Positions 53,609 through 62,713 of a DNA stretch of 64,000 nt are shown here, in pieces (the first letter of the stretch is position 1; the number at the start of each line of letters is the position of its first letter). The stretch is from Candidatus Gastranaerophilales bacterium. GTDB taxonomy: Bacteria > Cyanobacteriota > Vampirovibrionia > Gastranaerophilales > Gastranaerophilaceae. The DNA lies in contig CAJULH010000003.1 in assembly GCA_910587175.1 (NCBI GenBank), positions 14,611 through 78,610 of the forward strand, written 5' to 3'. Under the pieces are notes generated by a model. It made no database searches. It was given only the letters and a program-made list of their open reading frames with translations, and was not told where the DNA came from. Both the position numbers and the translations under genes were made by a program.

Positions 53609-54676
53609 TTACACTTCGATATATTCTTTTAATCTTTTAGAACGGTTCGGGTGGCGAAGTTTTCTTAGAGCCTTTGCCTCAATTTGTCTGATTCTCTCTC
53701 TGGTAACGCCAAAGAGCTGTCCAACTTCTTCCAAAGTTCTTTGTCTGCCATCATCCATACCAAATCGTAAACGGAGTACATCTCTTTCTCTCGGAGAAAG
53801 GCTTCCTAAAACTTCTGCCAAGTCTTCCCTTAAAAGCTCATGTGCTACGGTTTTTACAGGTGCATCGGCGTCTTTATCTTCAATGAAATCGCCAAGTCTT
53901 GAATCTTCTTCTTTACCTATCGGGGTTTCAAGGGAAAGCGGTTCCTGAGCCACTTTTATAATTTCTCTTAACTTATTAATCGAAATACCCATTTCAACTG
54001 ATAATTCTTCTTCGGATGGTTTTCTTGCAAGTTCCTGGGCAAGTTTTCTTGTTACCTTTTTCAGTTTATTGATGGTTTCAACCATATGTACAGGAATTCT
54101 GATTGTTCTTGCCTGGTCTGCAATCGCCCTTGTTATAGCTTGTCTTATCCACCAGGTGGCATAAGTTGAAAATTTATATCCTCTTTCATGGTCAAATTTT
54201 TCAGCTGCACGGATAAGACCCAAATTGCCTTCCTGAATAAGGTCTAAGAAAAGCATGCCTCTGCCTACGTATTTTTTTGCGATTGAAACAACAAGGCGGA
54301 GGTTTGCCTGAACGAGCTTTCTTTTTGCAACAGCGCCGGGCTGACCGCCTGCAACTATTTTTCTTGCAAGGTCAATTTCTTCATCGGCTGTAAGAAGCTT
54401 AATTCTGCCAATTTCTCTTAAATACATTCTGACAGGGTCATCGATAGAAACGCCTTTTGGTACTGCAATTTCATCATTTTCGTCTTCATCATCTTCTTTT
54501 TCAAAGAATGTGGAGCTTGAAAGTGTGCTCACGTCTATTCCTGCCTGAGACCTTATAATGTTTGAAATATTGTCTGTTTCAAGGGCTGAGCCTTCAAAAA
54601 AGTTATCATCACCCATATCTTCTTCTTTGTCTACTACGCTGATTACTGATTGGTCTGAACTTCTTTTTCTTGTCAT
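53609..54676 (-). CDS. rpoD: Primary sigma factor (RpoD/SigA)
   Basis: A 355-residue group 1 sigma-70 factor. Region 1.2 starts at D-P-V-R-M-Y-L-R-E-I-G. Region 2 has L-D-L-I-Q-E-G-N-L-G-L-I-R and F-S-T-Y-A-T-W-W-I-R-Q-A-I-T-R-A (promoter melting and -10 recognition). Region 4 has L-E-E-V-G-Q-L-F-G-V-T-R-E-R-I-R-Q-I-E (-35 recognition). Region 1.1 is replaced by a short acidic stretch. It lies 30 bp downstream of dnaG on the same strand, the classical dnaG-rpoD order; rpsU is not adjacent. Confidence 0.97.
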   Translation of the reverse strand: MTRKRSSDQSVISVVDKEEDMGDDNFFEGSALETDNISNIIRSQAGIDVSTLSSSTFFEKEDDEDENDEIAVPKGVSIDDPVRMYLREIGRIKLLTADEEIDLARKIVAGGQPGAVAKRKLVQANLRLVVSIAKKYVGRGMLFLDLIQEGNLGLIRAAEKFDHERGYKFSTYATWWIRQAITRAIADQARTIRIPVHMVETINKLKKVTRKLAQELARKPSEEELSVEMGISINKLREIIKVAQEPLSLETPIGKEEDSRLGDFIEDKDADAPVKTVAHELLREDLAEVLGSLSPRERDVLRLRFGMDDGRQRTLEEVGQLFGVTRERIRQIEAKALRKLRHPNRSKRLKEYIEV

Positions 54677-54706
54677 TTATGGTTTCTCCATCTTGTATTT
54701 GCTTTT

Positions 54707-56596
54707 TTACTTTTTCATTTCTTCAAAGATTTCCTTTGAAATCGTGATTTTATCTTCTTCTGAAATATCTGCCTTCCGGTATCTTTGCCTCAATTCTTCT
54801 TTCTTATTTTGTTTTTCAAGACTGTTTAATCTCAGGAAAGTCTCCTGGACGGCATTTATATAATCGTTGTAACTAAGTTTTTCAAATTCGGCTGAGGAAA
54901 AAATTTTGTCGCTTAAGTCTTTTTGAACTTCGTTGTCATTGTAAAACTTAGAAAAAAGTTTTTTTGCTATTGATTCAACATTATCGGCTTCCAAAAGTGT
55001 TTTGTCAATGTCTTTTAATATCTTGAAATTCGCTTCACTCCTGGGTTTGTACCCTTCTACCGCCTGAATAAAATATACTTTTTTCTCAGGAGTGTTTGCC
55101 TGCAGGGCAAGTTTTGTCAAATTGTCTTCCATCCTCTCATAGCGTGCATTTATGTTTGTTTTTGCTATCTTTTTAAATAGAGAACGTGATGGTTCAATCG
55201 TTACATTTTGATACAATTCATTTGACTGTACCTGATTTATTTCAACCTGCCTTTTTATAACAGTTTCATCTATATTAAGTTTAAACGAGATATTTCTTAT
55301 GTAATCGGCTAAAATAATGGGATTTTTGATTTCTTGTAAAATATACACTATTTGTTGTACAAGTTCACTCTTTTCTTGCGCCGATAAGCTTTTTATACCG
55401 CCTTCAATATTTTTAAACAGCATATCAAGCTCAAAATCAAGCAAAAGAGGAGCATGCTCAATTTCTTCTTTGTAACTCTGCGCGCCGAATTCTCTTATAT
55501 ATTCATCAGGGTCTTTTCCGCCAAGCTGGGAAACTACGCGGATTTCGCAGACATTGTCGGATGTATTTGTATAGCTGGAATCGTACTGTTTAATGTTTCC
55601 AAGACTTGAAAAAATCTCTTTAATTACCTGTGCACCAAGCTTTGTTGCCTTTCTTCCCGCTGCATCCTGGTCAAATGCGAGGAATATTCTTCTGTTCATT
55701 GTATAACGGCTTAAAAGCTTTATGTGCTGCGGAGTTAGTGCTGTTCCGCAGGATGCCACGGCATTTTTCACGCCATTTATCTGGGCGGATATTACATCAA
55801 AATACCCTTCCATAATAATTACGCCATCTTCCTCTTTAATGGCGTCCTTTGCACGGTTTAGCCCGAATAAGACTCCGCTTTTGTTATAAATTGAAGAATC
55901 CGGAGAATTTAAATATTTCGGGTTTTGCCCGTCCATAATTGCCCTTGCGCCAAAGGCTATGGGGTTATTGTTCACATCAATTATCGGTATTATCACCCTG
56001 TTTTTAAATCTGTCTAAAAAATCACCGTTTTTTTCATACAAAAGCCCGGCTTTATACATTTCATCGTTTGTATAACCAAGTTCTTTCAGGTGGTTTTTAA
56101 GTTCAAAATTTGAATTTGGAGCAAGTCCTAAGAAAAAGCTTCCTATGGCAACTTCTCCGACCCCTCTTTTTTCAAGGTATGATAGGGCTTTGTCGTTTTT
56201 AAGAAGGTTGTTATGGTAAAATTCCATAGCATATTTAACAGCCTCCAGGAGTCTTTCTTTTTCTTTTTTGTATTCTTTTGCTTTTTCTCCGGAAACCGCC
56301 TTCGGAAGCTCAATTCCAAGGGCTTCAGCCTGCTCATGGATTACTTCCGGGAAGGTTTGCTTATTTATTTTCATCAAAAATGAAAGCACATCGCCGCCTT
56401 CGCCGCAGCCAAAACATTTAAAAATCTGACGGGAAGGAGTAACCGTGAATGAGGGTGTTTTTTCGTTGTGAAAAGGACAACAGCCCATATAAATGTGACC
56501 GGATTTTTTGAGCACAACAAATTTTGATATGACATCCACTATATCCAGCCGGTTTTTTATTTCCTCAGTAACTTGTTGATAGGTTAATTCGCTCAT
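54707..56596 (-). CDS. dnaG: DNA primase
   Basis: Makes RNA primers for replication. The start is placed at ATG 56596, with AGAGAAG before it, giving 629 residues; the longer frame to 56668 adds an unlikely extension. A CHC2 zinc finger (C-C-P-F-H, then F-K-C-F-G-C-G) occupies about 35-65. The Toprim core has I-I-M-E-G-Y-F-D-V and F-D-Q-D-A-A-G-R-K-A. The C-terminal DnaB-binding region is weakly conserved, as usual. It diverges from the HEAT-repeat gene. Confidence 0.95.
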   Translation of the reverse strand: MSELTYQQVTEEIKNRLDIVDVISKFVVLKKSGHIYMGCCPFHNEKTPSFTVTPSRQIFKCFGCGEGGDVLSFLMKINKQTFPEVIHEQAEALGIELPKAVSGEKAKEYKKEKERLLEAVKYAMEFYHNNLLKNDKALSYLEKRGVGEVAIGSFFLGLAPNSNFELKNHLKELGYTNDEMYKAGLLYEKNGDFLDRFKNRVIIPIIDVNNNPIAFGARAIMDGQNPKYLNSPDSSIYNKSGVLFGLNRAKDAIKEEDGVIIMEGYFDVISAQINGVKNAVASCGTALTPQHIKLLSRYTMNRRIFLAFDQDAAGRKATKLGAQVIKEIFSSLGNIKQYDSSYTNTSDNVCEIRVVSQLGGKDPDEYIREFGAQSYKEEIEHAPLLLDFELDMLFKNIEGGIKSLSAQEKSELVQQIVYILQEIKNPIILADYIRNISFKLNIDETVIKRQVEINQVQSNELYQNVTIEPSRSLFKKIAKTNINARYERMEDNLTKLALQANTPEKKVYFIQAVEGYKPRSEANFKILKDIDKTLLEADNVESIAKKLFSKFYNDNEVQKDLSDKIFSSAEFEKLSYNDYINAVQETFLRLNSLEKQNKKEELRQRYRKADISEEDKITISKEIFEEMKK

Positions 56597-56758
56597 GCTT
56601 CTCTTTAGTTCCATTATGGTATAACACCAACAAGTGAGTTTTTGTACATATTTAAGAGTTTTTGTCAAAAAAGTTTACAAATAATGTAAATTTTACAATT
56701 TTTATAGTAATTTATAATTGGAAAGTGTAAGTTTTGGACTTATAAACAAGGTTTTTTA

Positions 56759-57709
56759 ATGGAAAAAAAATCTTATCTGACTAAAATTCAAACCGAGTTT
56801 TCTTCGGTTGAAGAGTCCCTTAAAGCCTGCAAGGGCGATTTTACTTCCTTTTTTAATACATTAAAGCAAAAATATTTCAAAGATGAACTTGCTAAAATTT
56901 TCTCATCTCTTTTGCAAAAAGCCACCGATACAGATTTTTTAAAGCTTTTAATAAGAGAAATTGATACACTGAGACATCCTGATAATCTTGATGATTTGCT
57001 GGATTTTTTACTTGCAAAAGAAAGTCATGCCATATCTTATGAAGATTTGAATAATTTTACAGATGTCAGGGCGCTTTGTCTGAAGGCGATATCGAATTAC
57101 AAAGAGACCCGCTCCATTACGCCTATTTTGTATTGTTTAAATAATAAAAAAGAACATTATAAATTTCGTCTTGCTGCAGCGGAGGCGCTTGGAAAAATTG
57201 GAGATAAAAATGCCGTAGAATCTTTAATAGATGTAGTTTCAGATGAAGAAGAAAAATCAATCTATGTAAGGGAATCTGCAGCTGTTGCCCTTGGCATGAT
57301 TGGTGATATGCGAGCGGTTGACCCTTTTTTGAGCATTCTCGAGGCGAAGAAAAATTTTCTGGATAAATTTACATTTTTAAAAGAAAGAGTTATTGAGGCA
57401 CTTGGGAAGATTGATTTTTCCAGTAATCACCGTGTAATTTCCGTCTTTAAAAATGCACTTTTGGATGAGTCACCGCAGGTGAGGCTGAATGCGGTCGAAT
57501 CTTTAATGAATTCAAACTGCGACGAGGCTTATGATTTAATTAAAGATATGCTGTATGATTCCGATGAAGAGGTGGCAAGGAGCTCCGTTATTGCGCTTTA
57601 TAATCTTCGGGGAGAAGAAGCGTTGAATGAAATTTTAGAGCTTGAAAATATCCCCTACTATTGCAAGGAAGAGGCAAGAAGCATACAGGAAGAGGAAGAA
57701 GAGGAATAA
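56759..57709 (+). CDS. HEAT-repeat protein
   Basis: A 316-residue soluble protein with AAGG before the ATG. From about residue 110 it has four to five HEAT-type repeats of about 30 residues (A-A-E-A-L-G-K-I-G-D-K-N-A-V, A-A-V-A-L-G-M-I-G-D-M-R-A-V). The first 100 residues are helical and Lys-rich. PBS-lyase-like HEAT proteins are common in Cyanobacteria as phycobilin lyases, but without phycobilisomes this is more likely a general binding scaffold. queC starts 2 bp after its stop. Confidence 0.85.
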   Translation: MEKKSYLTKIQTEFSSVEESLKACKGDFTSFFNTLKQKYFKDELAKIFSSLLQKATDTDFLKLLIREIDTLRHPDNLDDLLDFLLAKESHAISYEDLNNFTDVRALCLKAISNYKETRSITPILYCLNNKKEHYKFRLAAAEALGKIGDKNAVESLIDVVSDEEEKSIYVRESAAVALGMIGDMRAVDPFLSILEAKKNFLDKFTFLKERVIEALGKIDFSSNHRVISVFKNALLDESPQVRLNAVESLMNSNCDEAYDLIKDMLYDSDEEVARSSVIALYNLRGEEALNEILELENIPYYCKEEARSIQEEEEEE

Positions 57710-57711
57710 AA

Positions 57712-58446
57712 TTGACTAAAAGAAGTGCTGTGATTTTGCTATCCGGAGGGCTGGATTCTTTAGTCAGTCTTGCTGCTGCATTAAAAGGATATGACAGTAC
57801 GCCGGGTGAAGGAAATTGTGCCGATGGTTATGATGTCAGGCTTGCGCTGACATTTGATTACGGTCAAAGGGCTGCGGAGGATGAAATAAAAGCTTCTGCA
57901 GAGATTTGCAGGCACTATAATATTAACCATAGGGTGATAGAGCTTCCTTTTTTAGGGGAAATCAGCAATTCCGCGCTAAATTCAAAGGATGCGGAACTTG
58001 AATTTGAAACCCTTGGCAAGGAAAGCGCCAGGGCTGTTTGGGTGCCAAACAGAAACGGGCTCTTTTTAAATATTGCTGCAAGTTTTTCAGATGTGTTTGG
58101 TTATGATGCCGTAATTATTGGTGCAAATAAGGAAGAAGCACAAACTTTTCCGGATAATTCAAAAGAATTTTGCAGAAAAACGGAAGATGCGTTTAAATAT
58201 TCGACTAATTCGCATCCAAAGGTTTACGCACCCTTGGCAGACCTTGAAAAATATGAGATAATTAACCTTGCAGTGGAGTTAAATGTTGATTTTAGACTTT
58301 TAAAAAGCTGCTATAATGGTTCAAATGGCACTTATGACAGTGCAAAAGGTACATTTAGGCACTGCGGCGCGTGCGAGAGCTGCAAAAGACTTAAAAGTGC
58401 AATATTAAAAAGCGGTAATAAAGACTTGATAAAACTTCTCTTTTAA
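57712..58446 (+). CDS. queC: 7-cyano-7-deazaguanine synthase
   Basis: Makes preQ0 from 7-carboxy-7-deazaguanine, a step to queuosine in tRNA. The frame is open from 57661, but GAGGA lies 6 bp before TTG 57712, which I take as the start (244 residues). The ATP-binding S-G-G-L-D-S is at 11-16, T-F-D-Y-G-Q-R-A is typical, and a C-terminal zinc site reads S-C-Y then C-G-A-C-E-S-C-K. An insert of about 12 residues near 30 is unusual. No queD, queE or queF is in the window. Confidence 0.94.
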   Translation: MTKRSAVILLSGGLDSLVSLAAALKGYDSTPGEGNCADGYDVRLALTFDYGQRAAEDEIKASAEICRHYNINHRVIELPFLGEISNSALNSKDAELEFETLGKESARAVWVPNRNGLFLNIAASFSDVFGYDAVIIGANKEEAQTFPDNSKEFCRKTEDAFKYSTNSHPKVYAPLADLEKYEIINLAVELNVDFRLLKSCYNGSNGTYDSAKGTFRHCGACESCKRLKSAILKSGNKDLIKLLF

Positions 58447-58501
58447 AATTTAATAATAATGGGTAGATTGTTTTTTAAACAGAATCCTTTAAAAAATTAC
58501 T

Positions 58502-59053
58502 ATGAAGAATATATTTATCGATAAAGAAATAAAATATACCGGAGCAGAGCTTTCTCCGCATTGGATTTACAGAAATTTTAATGTGCAGGGAAGTGCCATA
58601 GCTGCGTTTATTGGTCCTGTTAAGGTGGATTTGGGCGAGATGGTTGATATAGAGGATGTTATTAACAATGAGCCTATTTCATCAGATATGATGCTGAATT
58701 TTATAATAGAAGATTTCGATGTATCCTTAGCGCATATGGTCTCAAACCAGAGACTTTTTATATGTATTATTAAAGAAGTTTTGGAAGAGTATGGCTTGAA
58801 GATTAAAAGAAACGGGGATGACCTGTTTTATGACGGGCGCAAACTTTCTGTTTCAATAGCGACAAAGTCTTTGACATCATCTCTTGTGCATACGGCTTTA
58901 AATATTGTAAAAACCGGTGCACCTGTTGAAATTTCTTCTTTAGATGAGATGGGAGTATCTGATATTAAAGAATTTGCACTTAAAGTGCTAAATAGATTCA
59001 CATCTGAGATTGAGGATATGAATTTTGCAAAATCAAAGGTGAGAGGGGTGTAA
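58502..59053 (+). CDS. DUF366-family protein
   Basis: A 183-residue protein that I recognise as DUF366. Signs are Y-x-G-x-E-L-S-P-H-W at the start, A-F-x-G-P-x-x-V, M-L-N-F-I-I-E-x-F-D and D-G-R-K-L-S-V-S-I-A-T. The family is widespread in archaea and some bacteria and has been compared to the biotin/lipoate ligase fold, but its activity is not known to me. It lies 55 bp after queC and 4 bp before the SPOR gene. No ribosome-binding site is clear at ATG 58502. Confidence 0.75.
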   Translation: MKNIFIDKEIKYTGAELSPHWIYRNFNVQGSAIAAFIGPVKVDLGEMVDIEDVINNEPISSDMMLNFIIEDFDVSLAHMVSNQRLFICIIKEVLEEYGLKIKRNGDDLFYDGRKLSVSIATKSLTSSLVHTALNIVKTGAPVEISSLDEMGVSDIKEFALKVLNRFTSEIEDMNFAKSKVRGV

Positions 59054-59057
59054 ATTT

Positions 59058-59903
59058 ATGAAAGGTATGAATTTAAACAGCTCATCTTCTGATTATTTGA
59101 CTTATAAAAAAAGCAAAATGAATCCGACAAGGGTGCAGAGGGTGGAAAAGCGCAAGGAAAAAGTAAGAAGGATATTTAAACTTTCCCTTGTAACTTTTTG
59201 TATAATGTTCATTTGTGTGGTTATTTTTATTAAAAAGTATGCCAAAAGGGTGGATATTGAATATGGCAGGCATGGAATGGATGTTACCCAGCAAAACAGT
59301 TCTGCAGGAGTGAACGACGGGTATTTTAATGATACATACGACCCTGACAAAAGAACGATAGACAAAAGGCTGATACTTATTCAGGAGGAGGAAAATGCGC
59401 CTTCTGAAAGCCGCGTATTGCCTCAGGACAGAGATAAAAACGAGGTTATGAATCTTGAGCATTTTGAGATGCTAAAGTCTAATGTTGAAGACGATATTGA
59501 TGAGGACGTGCCTTCACAAAAAGAAGAAGTAAATACCCAGGCTGCACAAAAACCCCAGCAAGCGCAGCAAAATAATTCTACAGGTACCTTGATGCCAAAA
59601 ATTCCGCAGTCTGCTGCCGAGGTGCAGGATATTGATGCTGTGCCGCAGGGAAATTTTGCTCCTATTGAGCTTGCTCCAAAGGCTAATATAAAGGTTTTAA
59701 TAGGAAAGTATTCTACTTTTGATGATGCAAAAACGGCGCAAACCGCTATGAAAAATTCCAAGGCAAGAATTGCCCCGTTTATAAGAAGGGTTGGGAATGT
59801 ATACAGTCTGCAGATTGGCTCATATTCAAATATGGATGTTGCAAGAAGTGTTGCAGGAAGCTATGGCAGAGAAGGTTTCGATGTTTGGATATACCAGCAG
59901 TAG
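59058..59903 (+). CDS. SPOR-domain membrane protein
   Basis: A 281-residue bitopic protein: a basic cytoplasmic N-terminus (1-38), one transmembrane helix at about 39-58, and a long Gln/Glu/Asp/Pro-rich linker. A C-terminal SPOR domain (about 210-281) contains V-L-I-G-K-Y-S-T-F-D-D-A and L-Q-I-G-S-Y-S-N. SPOR domains bind glycan strands stripped of stem peptides at division sites, so a role in cell division or wall remodelling is likely. It starts 4 bp after the DUF366 stop. Confidence 0.88.
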   Translation: MKGMNLNSSSSDYLTYKKSKMNPTRVQRVEKRKEKVRRIFKLSLVTFCIMFICVVIFIKKYAKRVDIEYGRHGMDVTQQNSSAGVNDGYFNDTYDPDKRTIDKRLILIQEEENAPSESRVLPQDRDKNEVMNLEHFEMLKSNVEDDIDEDVPSQKEEVNTQAAQKPQQAQQNNSTGTLMPKIPQSAAEVQDIDAVPQGNFAPIELAPKANIKVLIGKYSTFDDAKTAQTAMKNSKARIAPFIRRVGNVYSLQIGSYSNMDVARSVAGSYGREGFDVWIYQQ

Positions 59904-59951
59904 TTTTTAATTCTGCAAGCTATCCGGATGGAAACAGATTTTGTGTCCCTC

Positions 59952-59979
59952 TTGACTATTAACCTTTTTGTCTTAGAAT
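59952..59979 (+). promoter_or_regulatory. Promoter for rpmB
   Basis: TTGACT (59952-59957), a 16-bp spacer and TAGAAT (59974-59979), each five of six matches to the consensus, 47 bp before the rpmB start. Confidence 0.65.
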
Positions 59980-60026
59980 AAATAATGCTAAGCCAATTTA
60001 AACCAATTTTGAAAGGATGATTTAAA

Positions 60027-60218
60027 ATGTCAATAGTTTGTGAAGTGTGCGGAAAAGAATCAAAAAAAGCTTCTAAGCTTTCATTTTCACACAAGCACCA
60101 TATATACAGACAGTTACCTAATTTGCAGAGCATTAAGGCAATTATCAACGGTCGTGTTAAAAGAATTAAGGTTTGTACATCCTGCATTAGAGCAGGCAAA
60201 GTACAAAAAGCTGTATAA
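60027..60218 (+). CDS. rpmB: 50S ribosomal protein L28
   Basis: A 63-residue ribosomal protein of the zinc-binding type, with C-E-V-C at the N-terminus and C-T-S-C near the end. Basic middle with S-H-K-H-H and R-V-K-R-I-K-V. GAAAGGA precedes the ATG. It is monocistronic, with its own promoter and terminator. Confidence 0.95.
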   Translation: MSIVCEVCGKESKKASKLSFSHKHHIYRQLPNLQSIKAIINGRVKRIKVCTSCIRAGKVQKAV

Positions 60219-60286
60219 GCATCTTGCACCGTACTGTTTTTCGGTGTGATTGCACATACAGTTTTCCATGATAGATTTAAAACAAA

Positions 60287-60327
60287 AACTTGAGGTGAAA
60301 ATTCTTAATAAAACTTCAAGTTTTTTT
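60287..60327 (+). terminator. Terminator after rpmB
   Basis: The 7-bp stem AACTTGA with TCAAGTT, with a long AT-rich loop, is followed by a T run. A smaller CACCG/CGGTG hairpin precedes it near 60227. Confidence 0.75.
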
Positions 60328-60399
60328 GTTTTTAGTCAAAAAATAATGGAATTATTTCTTTAATAAAATATGTGGAAGTGAAAAAAGTGGTAAGATTTT

Positions 60400-61734
60400 A
60401 TGCCTACAGGTGAAATAGAATTTGATTCAATAGAAAGAATATTTGCTCAAAGAGATGCAAAGCTTGCTAAAAAAGCGGCTAATACCATTGTGAGATATCA
60501 GCCAAAAACACAAACAATTGATGGAGCAAGAGCGGTAGGCACTTCATATCTTGAATATAGTCCCGAAGATGATGAATTTACGAGGTCGACAAGCTCGCAT
60601 TCAAGGACTGCTTCAAGCGGTAAAAAAGCAAAAAATAATCGCGATAAAAAAGGTAGCAAACTTTCGAATCATAAAAGCGGTACGCACCCCCGCACCGATT
60701 CACACGCAAGACCAAAGAGTGCTACCGGCTCTAAACAAAGTTCGCAGCGTTCAAGAAATGCCCACTCTAAAAATGCGCATTATCAAACAAAACGTCTTGC
60801 AAAATCTAAAGATGCAAAATCCTCTTCTTTTGAAAAGGCAGTAATCAAAACTGTTGGCGGTGTTGCAGTTACTTTTGTGGGGCTTATTGCAGCGCTTTTT
60901 TCAACTCCAAGCAGAGATGCGGCTGAAGTTAATACAGATAAATTTGAGCATCAGCCTGGCATTAGAATATATGAAACAGATAACAGACAAAATGATACAA
61001 ACAGCTACGTTGTGGGAACAGATGATGGAAAAGAGTATACTCTCGAACTGGATGAAGAGGGTAATGCAGTTGTGTATACTAATGAAGATGTAATAACGGA
61101 TAAAGCTGTTGATGAAACTTCATCTGCTCTGACTTTAGAAGAAAGACTTGATGAAATTTTTGCAAATGATCCCGAAGCAAAAATTGCTTTTGATGATATT
61201 AATAAAACATTAAATAATATAACAAATGAACTTGGCGAAGATGCTGTAAGTTTCATAAGAAAAACGCGGGATACATATGCACCAAATGTTTCTTTGCCTA
61301 TGCTGATTTGTATTTTTGAACATGAATCCTTGGGGAGGATGAGAGATGCCGATGGCAGCCTACTTTTAGGAGGCAGTGGTGATACGGGTATCGGGCAGGT
61401 AACTCCAAAATGCGAAGAAGACGTAAACAGCAGATTAAATCCGGACGGAAGAACAAGAAGCAAAGAAGATGCACATGACAATATTGAAATCTCGGCAATT
61501 TCACTGCAAGACCATTGCGAAGTATGGGGGTATGATGTGCGTTTGGGGGATGATCCGGATAATTTAGATGCTATTTTATATGCCTTATCATCATATAATG
61601 CAGGTGATAATAATGTTCGGAAAAACGGTATCAGAGAAAAATATGTAGAAGGCTGTTTTGATGAACACTTGAATTATATGATTAAATATCCTGAATTTGC
61701 GGCATATTTTGGATGTGAAGATTTTATTGATTAA
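60400..61734 (+). CDS. Lytic transglycosylase-like protein
   Basis: A 444-residue protein. Residues 60-145 are very basic and rich in Ser, Lys and Arg. One hydrophobic helix spans about 150-168 (G-G-V-A-V-T-F-V-G), then an acidic stretch. The C-terminal lysozyme-like SLT domain (about 285-440) has the catalytic Glu E309 in E-H-E-S, G-I-G-Q-V at 330-334 and Y-N-A-G at 399-402. It should cleave peptidoglycan glycan strands outside the membrane, anchored by the helix. The basic N-terminus would be cytoplasmic and is unusual. Confidence 0.85.
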   Translation: MPTGEIEFDSIERIFAQRDAKLAKKAANTIVRYQPKTQTIDGARAVGTSYLEYSPEDDEFTRSTSSHSRTASSGKKAKNNRDKKGSKLSNHKSGTHPRTDSHARPKSATGSKQSSQRSRNAHSKNAHYQTKRLAKSKDAKSSSFEKAVIKTVGGVAVTFVGLIAALFSTPSRDAAEVNTDKFEHQPGIRIYETDNRQNDTNSYVVGTDDGKEYTLELDEEGNAVVYTNEDVITDKAVDETSSALTLEERLDEIFANDPEAKIAFDDINKTLNNITNELGEDAVSFIRKTRDTYAPNVSLPMLICIFEHESLGRMRDADGSLLLGGSGDTGIGQVTPKCEEDVNSRLNPDGRTRSKEDAHDNIEISAISLQDHCEVWGYDVRLGDDPDNLDAILYALSSYNAGDNNVRKNGIREKYVEGCFDEHLNYMIKYPEFAAYFGCEDFID

Positions 61735-61749
61735 TATTTGAATTTGTTT

Positions 61750-62370
61750 TTATTTTCCAATTTTGTATGAAAATTGAAGAAAATTTCCCATAAGATTTTC
61801 ATTCCAAACTTCAACATTATCCGGTACGTCCAGAACGCTTGGCGAGAAATTCCAGATATATTTTATATTTGATTTTGTGAGAAAATTTGCTGTAGTTTGT
61901 GCCGCAGCCATTGGCACGGTTAAAATTGCCATCTCGATATTTAATTTCTCTGCAAGTGCCGGCAGTTCCGAAATATCACAAATTTCTTTGTCTTTAATTT
62001 TTTTTCCGATTTTATTTTTATCATTATCAAAAAGAGCAACAACATTCAATCCGTAATCGGTAAAGTTATTGTAGTTTGCAAGCGCCATCCCCAGATTTCC
62101 CGCACCCACTATGAATGCATTTTTTGGTCTTTCAAAGCCAAGGGTTTTTTCTATTGAATTTTTAAGGTCTGATACAAGATATCCAACCCTGCTTTTTCCT
62201 GTGTTCTTCAAAAGTGATATATCTTTTCGAACCTGTGAATCATCGATTTTTAAAAGGGTTGCAATGGCAGAACTTGTAATCGTGTCTAAATTATTTTTAA
62301 TATAATCGACAAGAATGCAATGGTATAGGGTTAGTCTGTTTATTACGGTATTTGGGAATTTTCCTGTCAT
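61750..62370 (-). CDS. rex: Redox-sensing transcriptional repressor Rex
   Basis: Rex binds operator DNA when NADH is low and controls fermentation genes. The start is placed at ATG 62370 with AAGGATAG before it, giving the family's usual 206 residues. A winged helix (about 1-80, S-S-x-x-I-A, Q-V-R-K-D) precedes a Rossmann domain with G-A-G-N-L-G at 89-94. The neighbouring alcohol dehydrogenase at 62714-63952 is a typical Rex target. I do not see a clean Rex operator in the short upstream sequence left in the window. Confidence 0.93.
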   Translation of the reverse strand: MTGKFPNTVINRLTLYHCILVDYIKNNLDTITSSAIATLLKIDDSQVRKDISLLKNTGKSRVGYLVSDLKNSIEKTLGFERPKNAFIVGAGNLGMALANYNNFTDYGLNVVALFDNDKNKIGKKIKDKEICDISELPALAEKLNIEMAILTVPMAAAQTTANFLTKSNIKYIWNFSPSVLDVPDNVEVWNENLMGNFLQFSYKIGK

Positions 62371-62553
62371 TTTTCTATCCTTTTTGGTTTTAAAAAATAA
62401 ATGTTGCGATATAAGGTGAAAAATATTTGTAAAAAGAGACCGTTGCAAAGCATAATGCTTCAATCTCTCTGATGTCAAGTTGATGTGCAATAGATCGCCC
62501 TGTTGACGTTACAAATATTTGAAACCGGTTTTCTTTTTGTTGTACTTATTAGT

Positions 62554-62632
62554 TCCTGAAATAAATTCAGGACGACAAAGTCTTTGTAGCGGCATTCAAT
62601 GTGCAAACGTCATGCTGAACTTGTTTTAGCAT
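62554..62632. repeat. Intergenic palindromic repeat element
   Basis: Within the 343-bp gene-free stretch 62371-62713 between adh and rex, two hairpin units lie in tandem: TCCTGAA/TTCAGGA (62554-62572) and ATGCTGAAC/GTTTTAGCAT (62612-62632). Both carry the C-T-G-A-A core of dispersed GTCATGCTGAAC-type elements known from many bacterial genomes. No start codon with a ribosome-binding site gives a credible protein here. The rest of the stretch holds the rex upstream region and the adh terminator. Confidence 0.5.
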
Positions 62633-62672
62633 CTTTGATGATTTTTATTAAACTTGAGAAAAAGTTATAATA

Positions 62673-62699
62673 AAGCCCCGAATGTGAAATCCGGGGCTT
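62673..62699 (-). terminator. Terminator after the alcohol dehydrogenase gene
   Basis: A perfect 8-bp stem, AAGCCCCG with CGGGGCTT, lies 15 bp after the dehydrogenase stop. On the minus strand it is followed by an AU-rich rather than pure U stretch. Confidence 0.75.
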
Positions 62700-62713
62700 A
62701 AAGTATTTATGAA

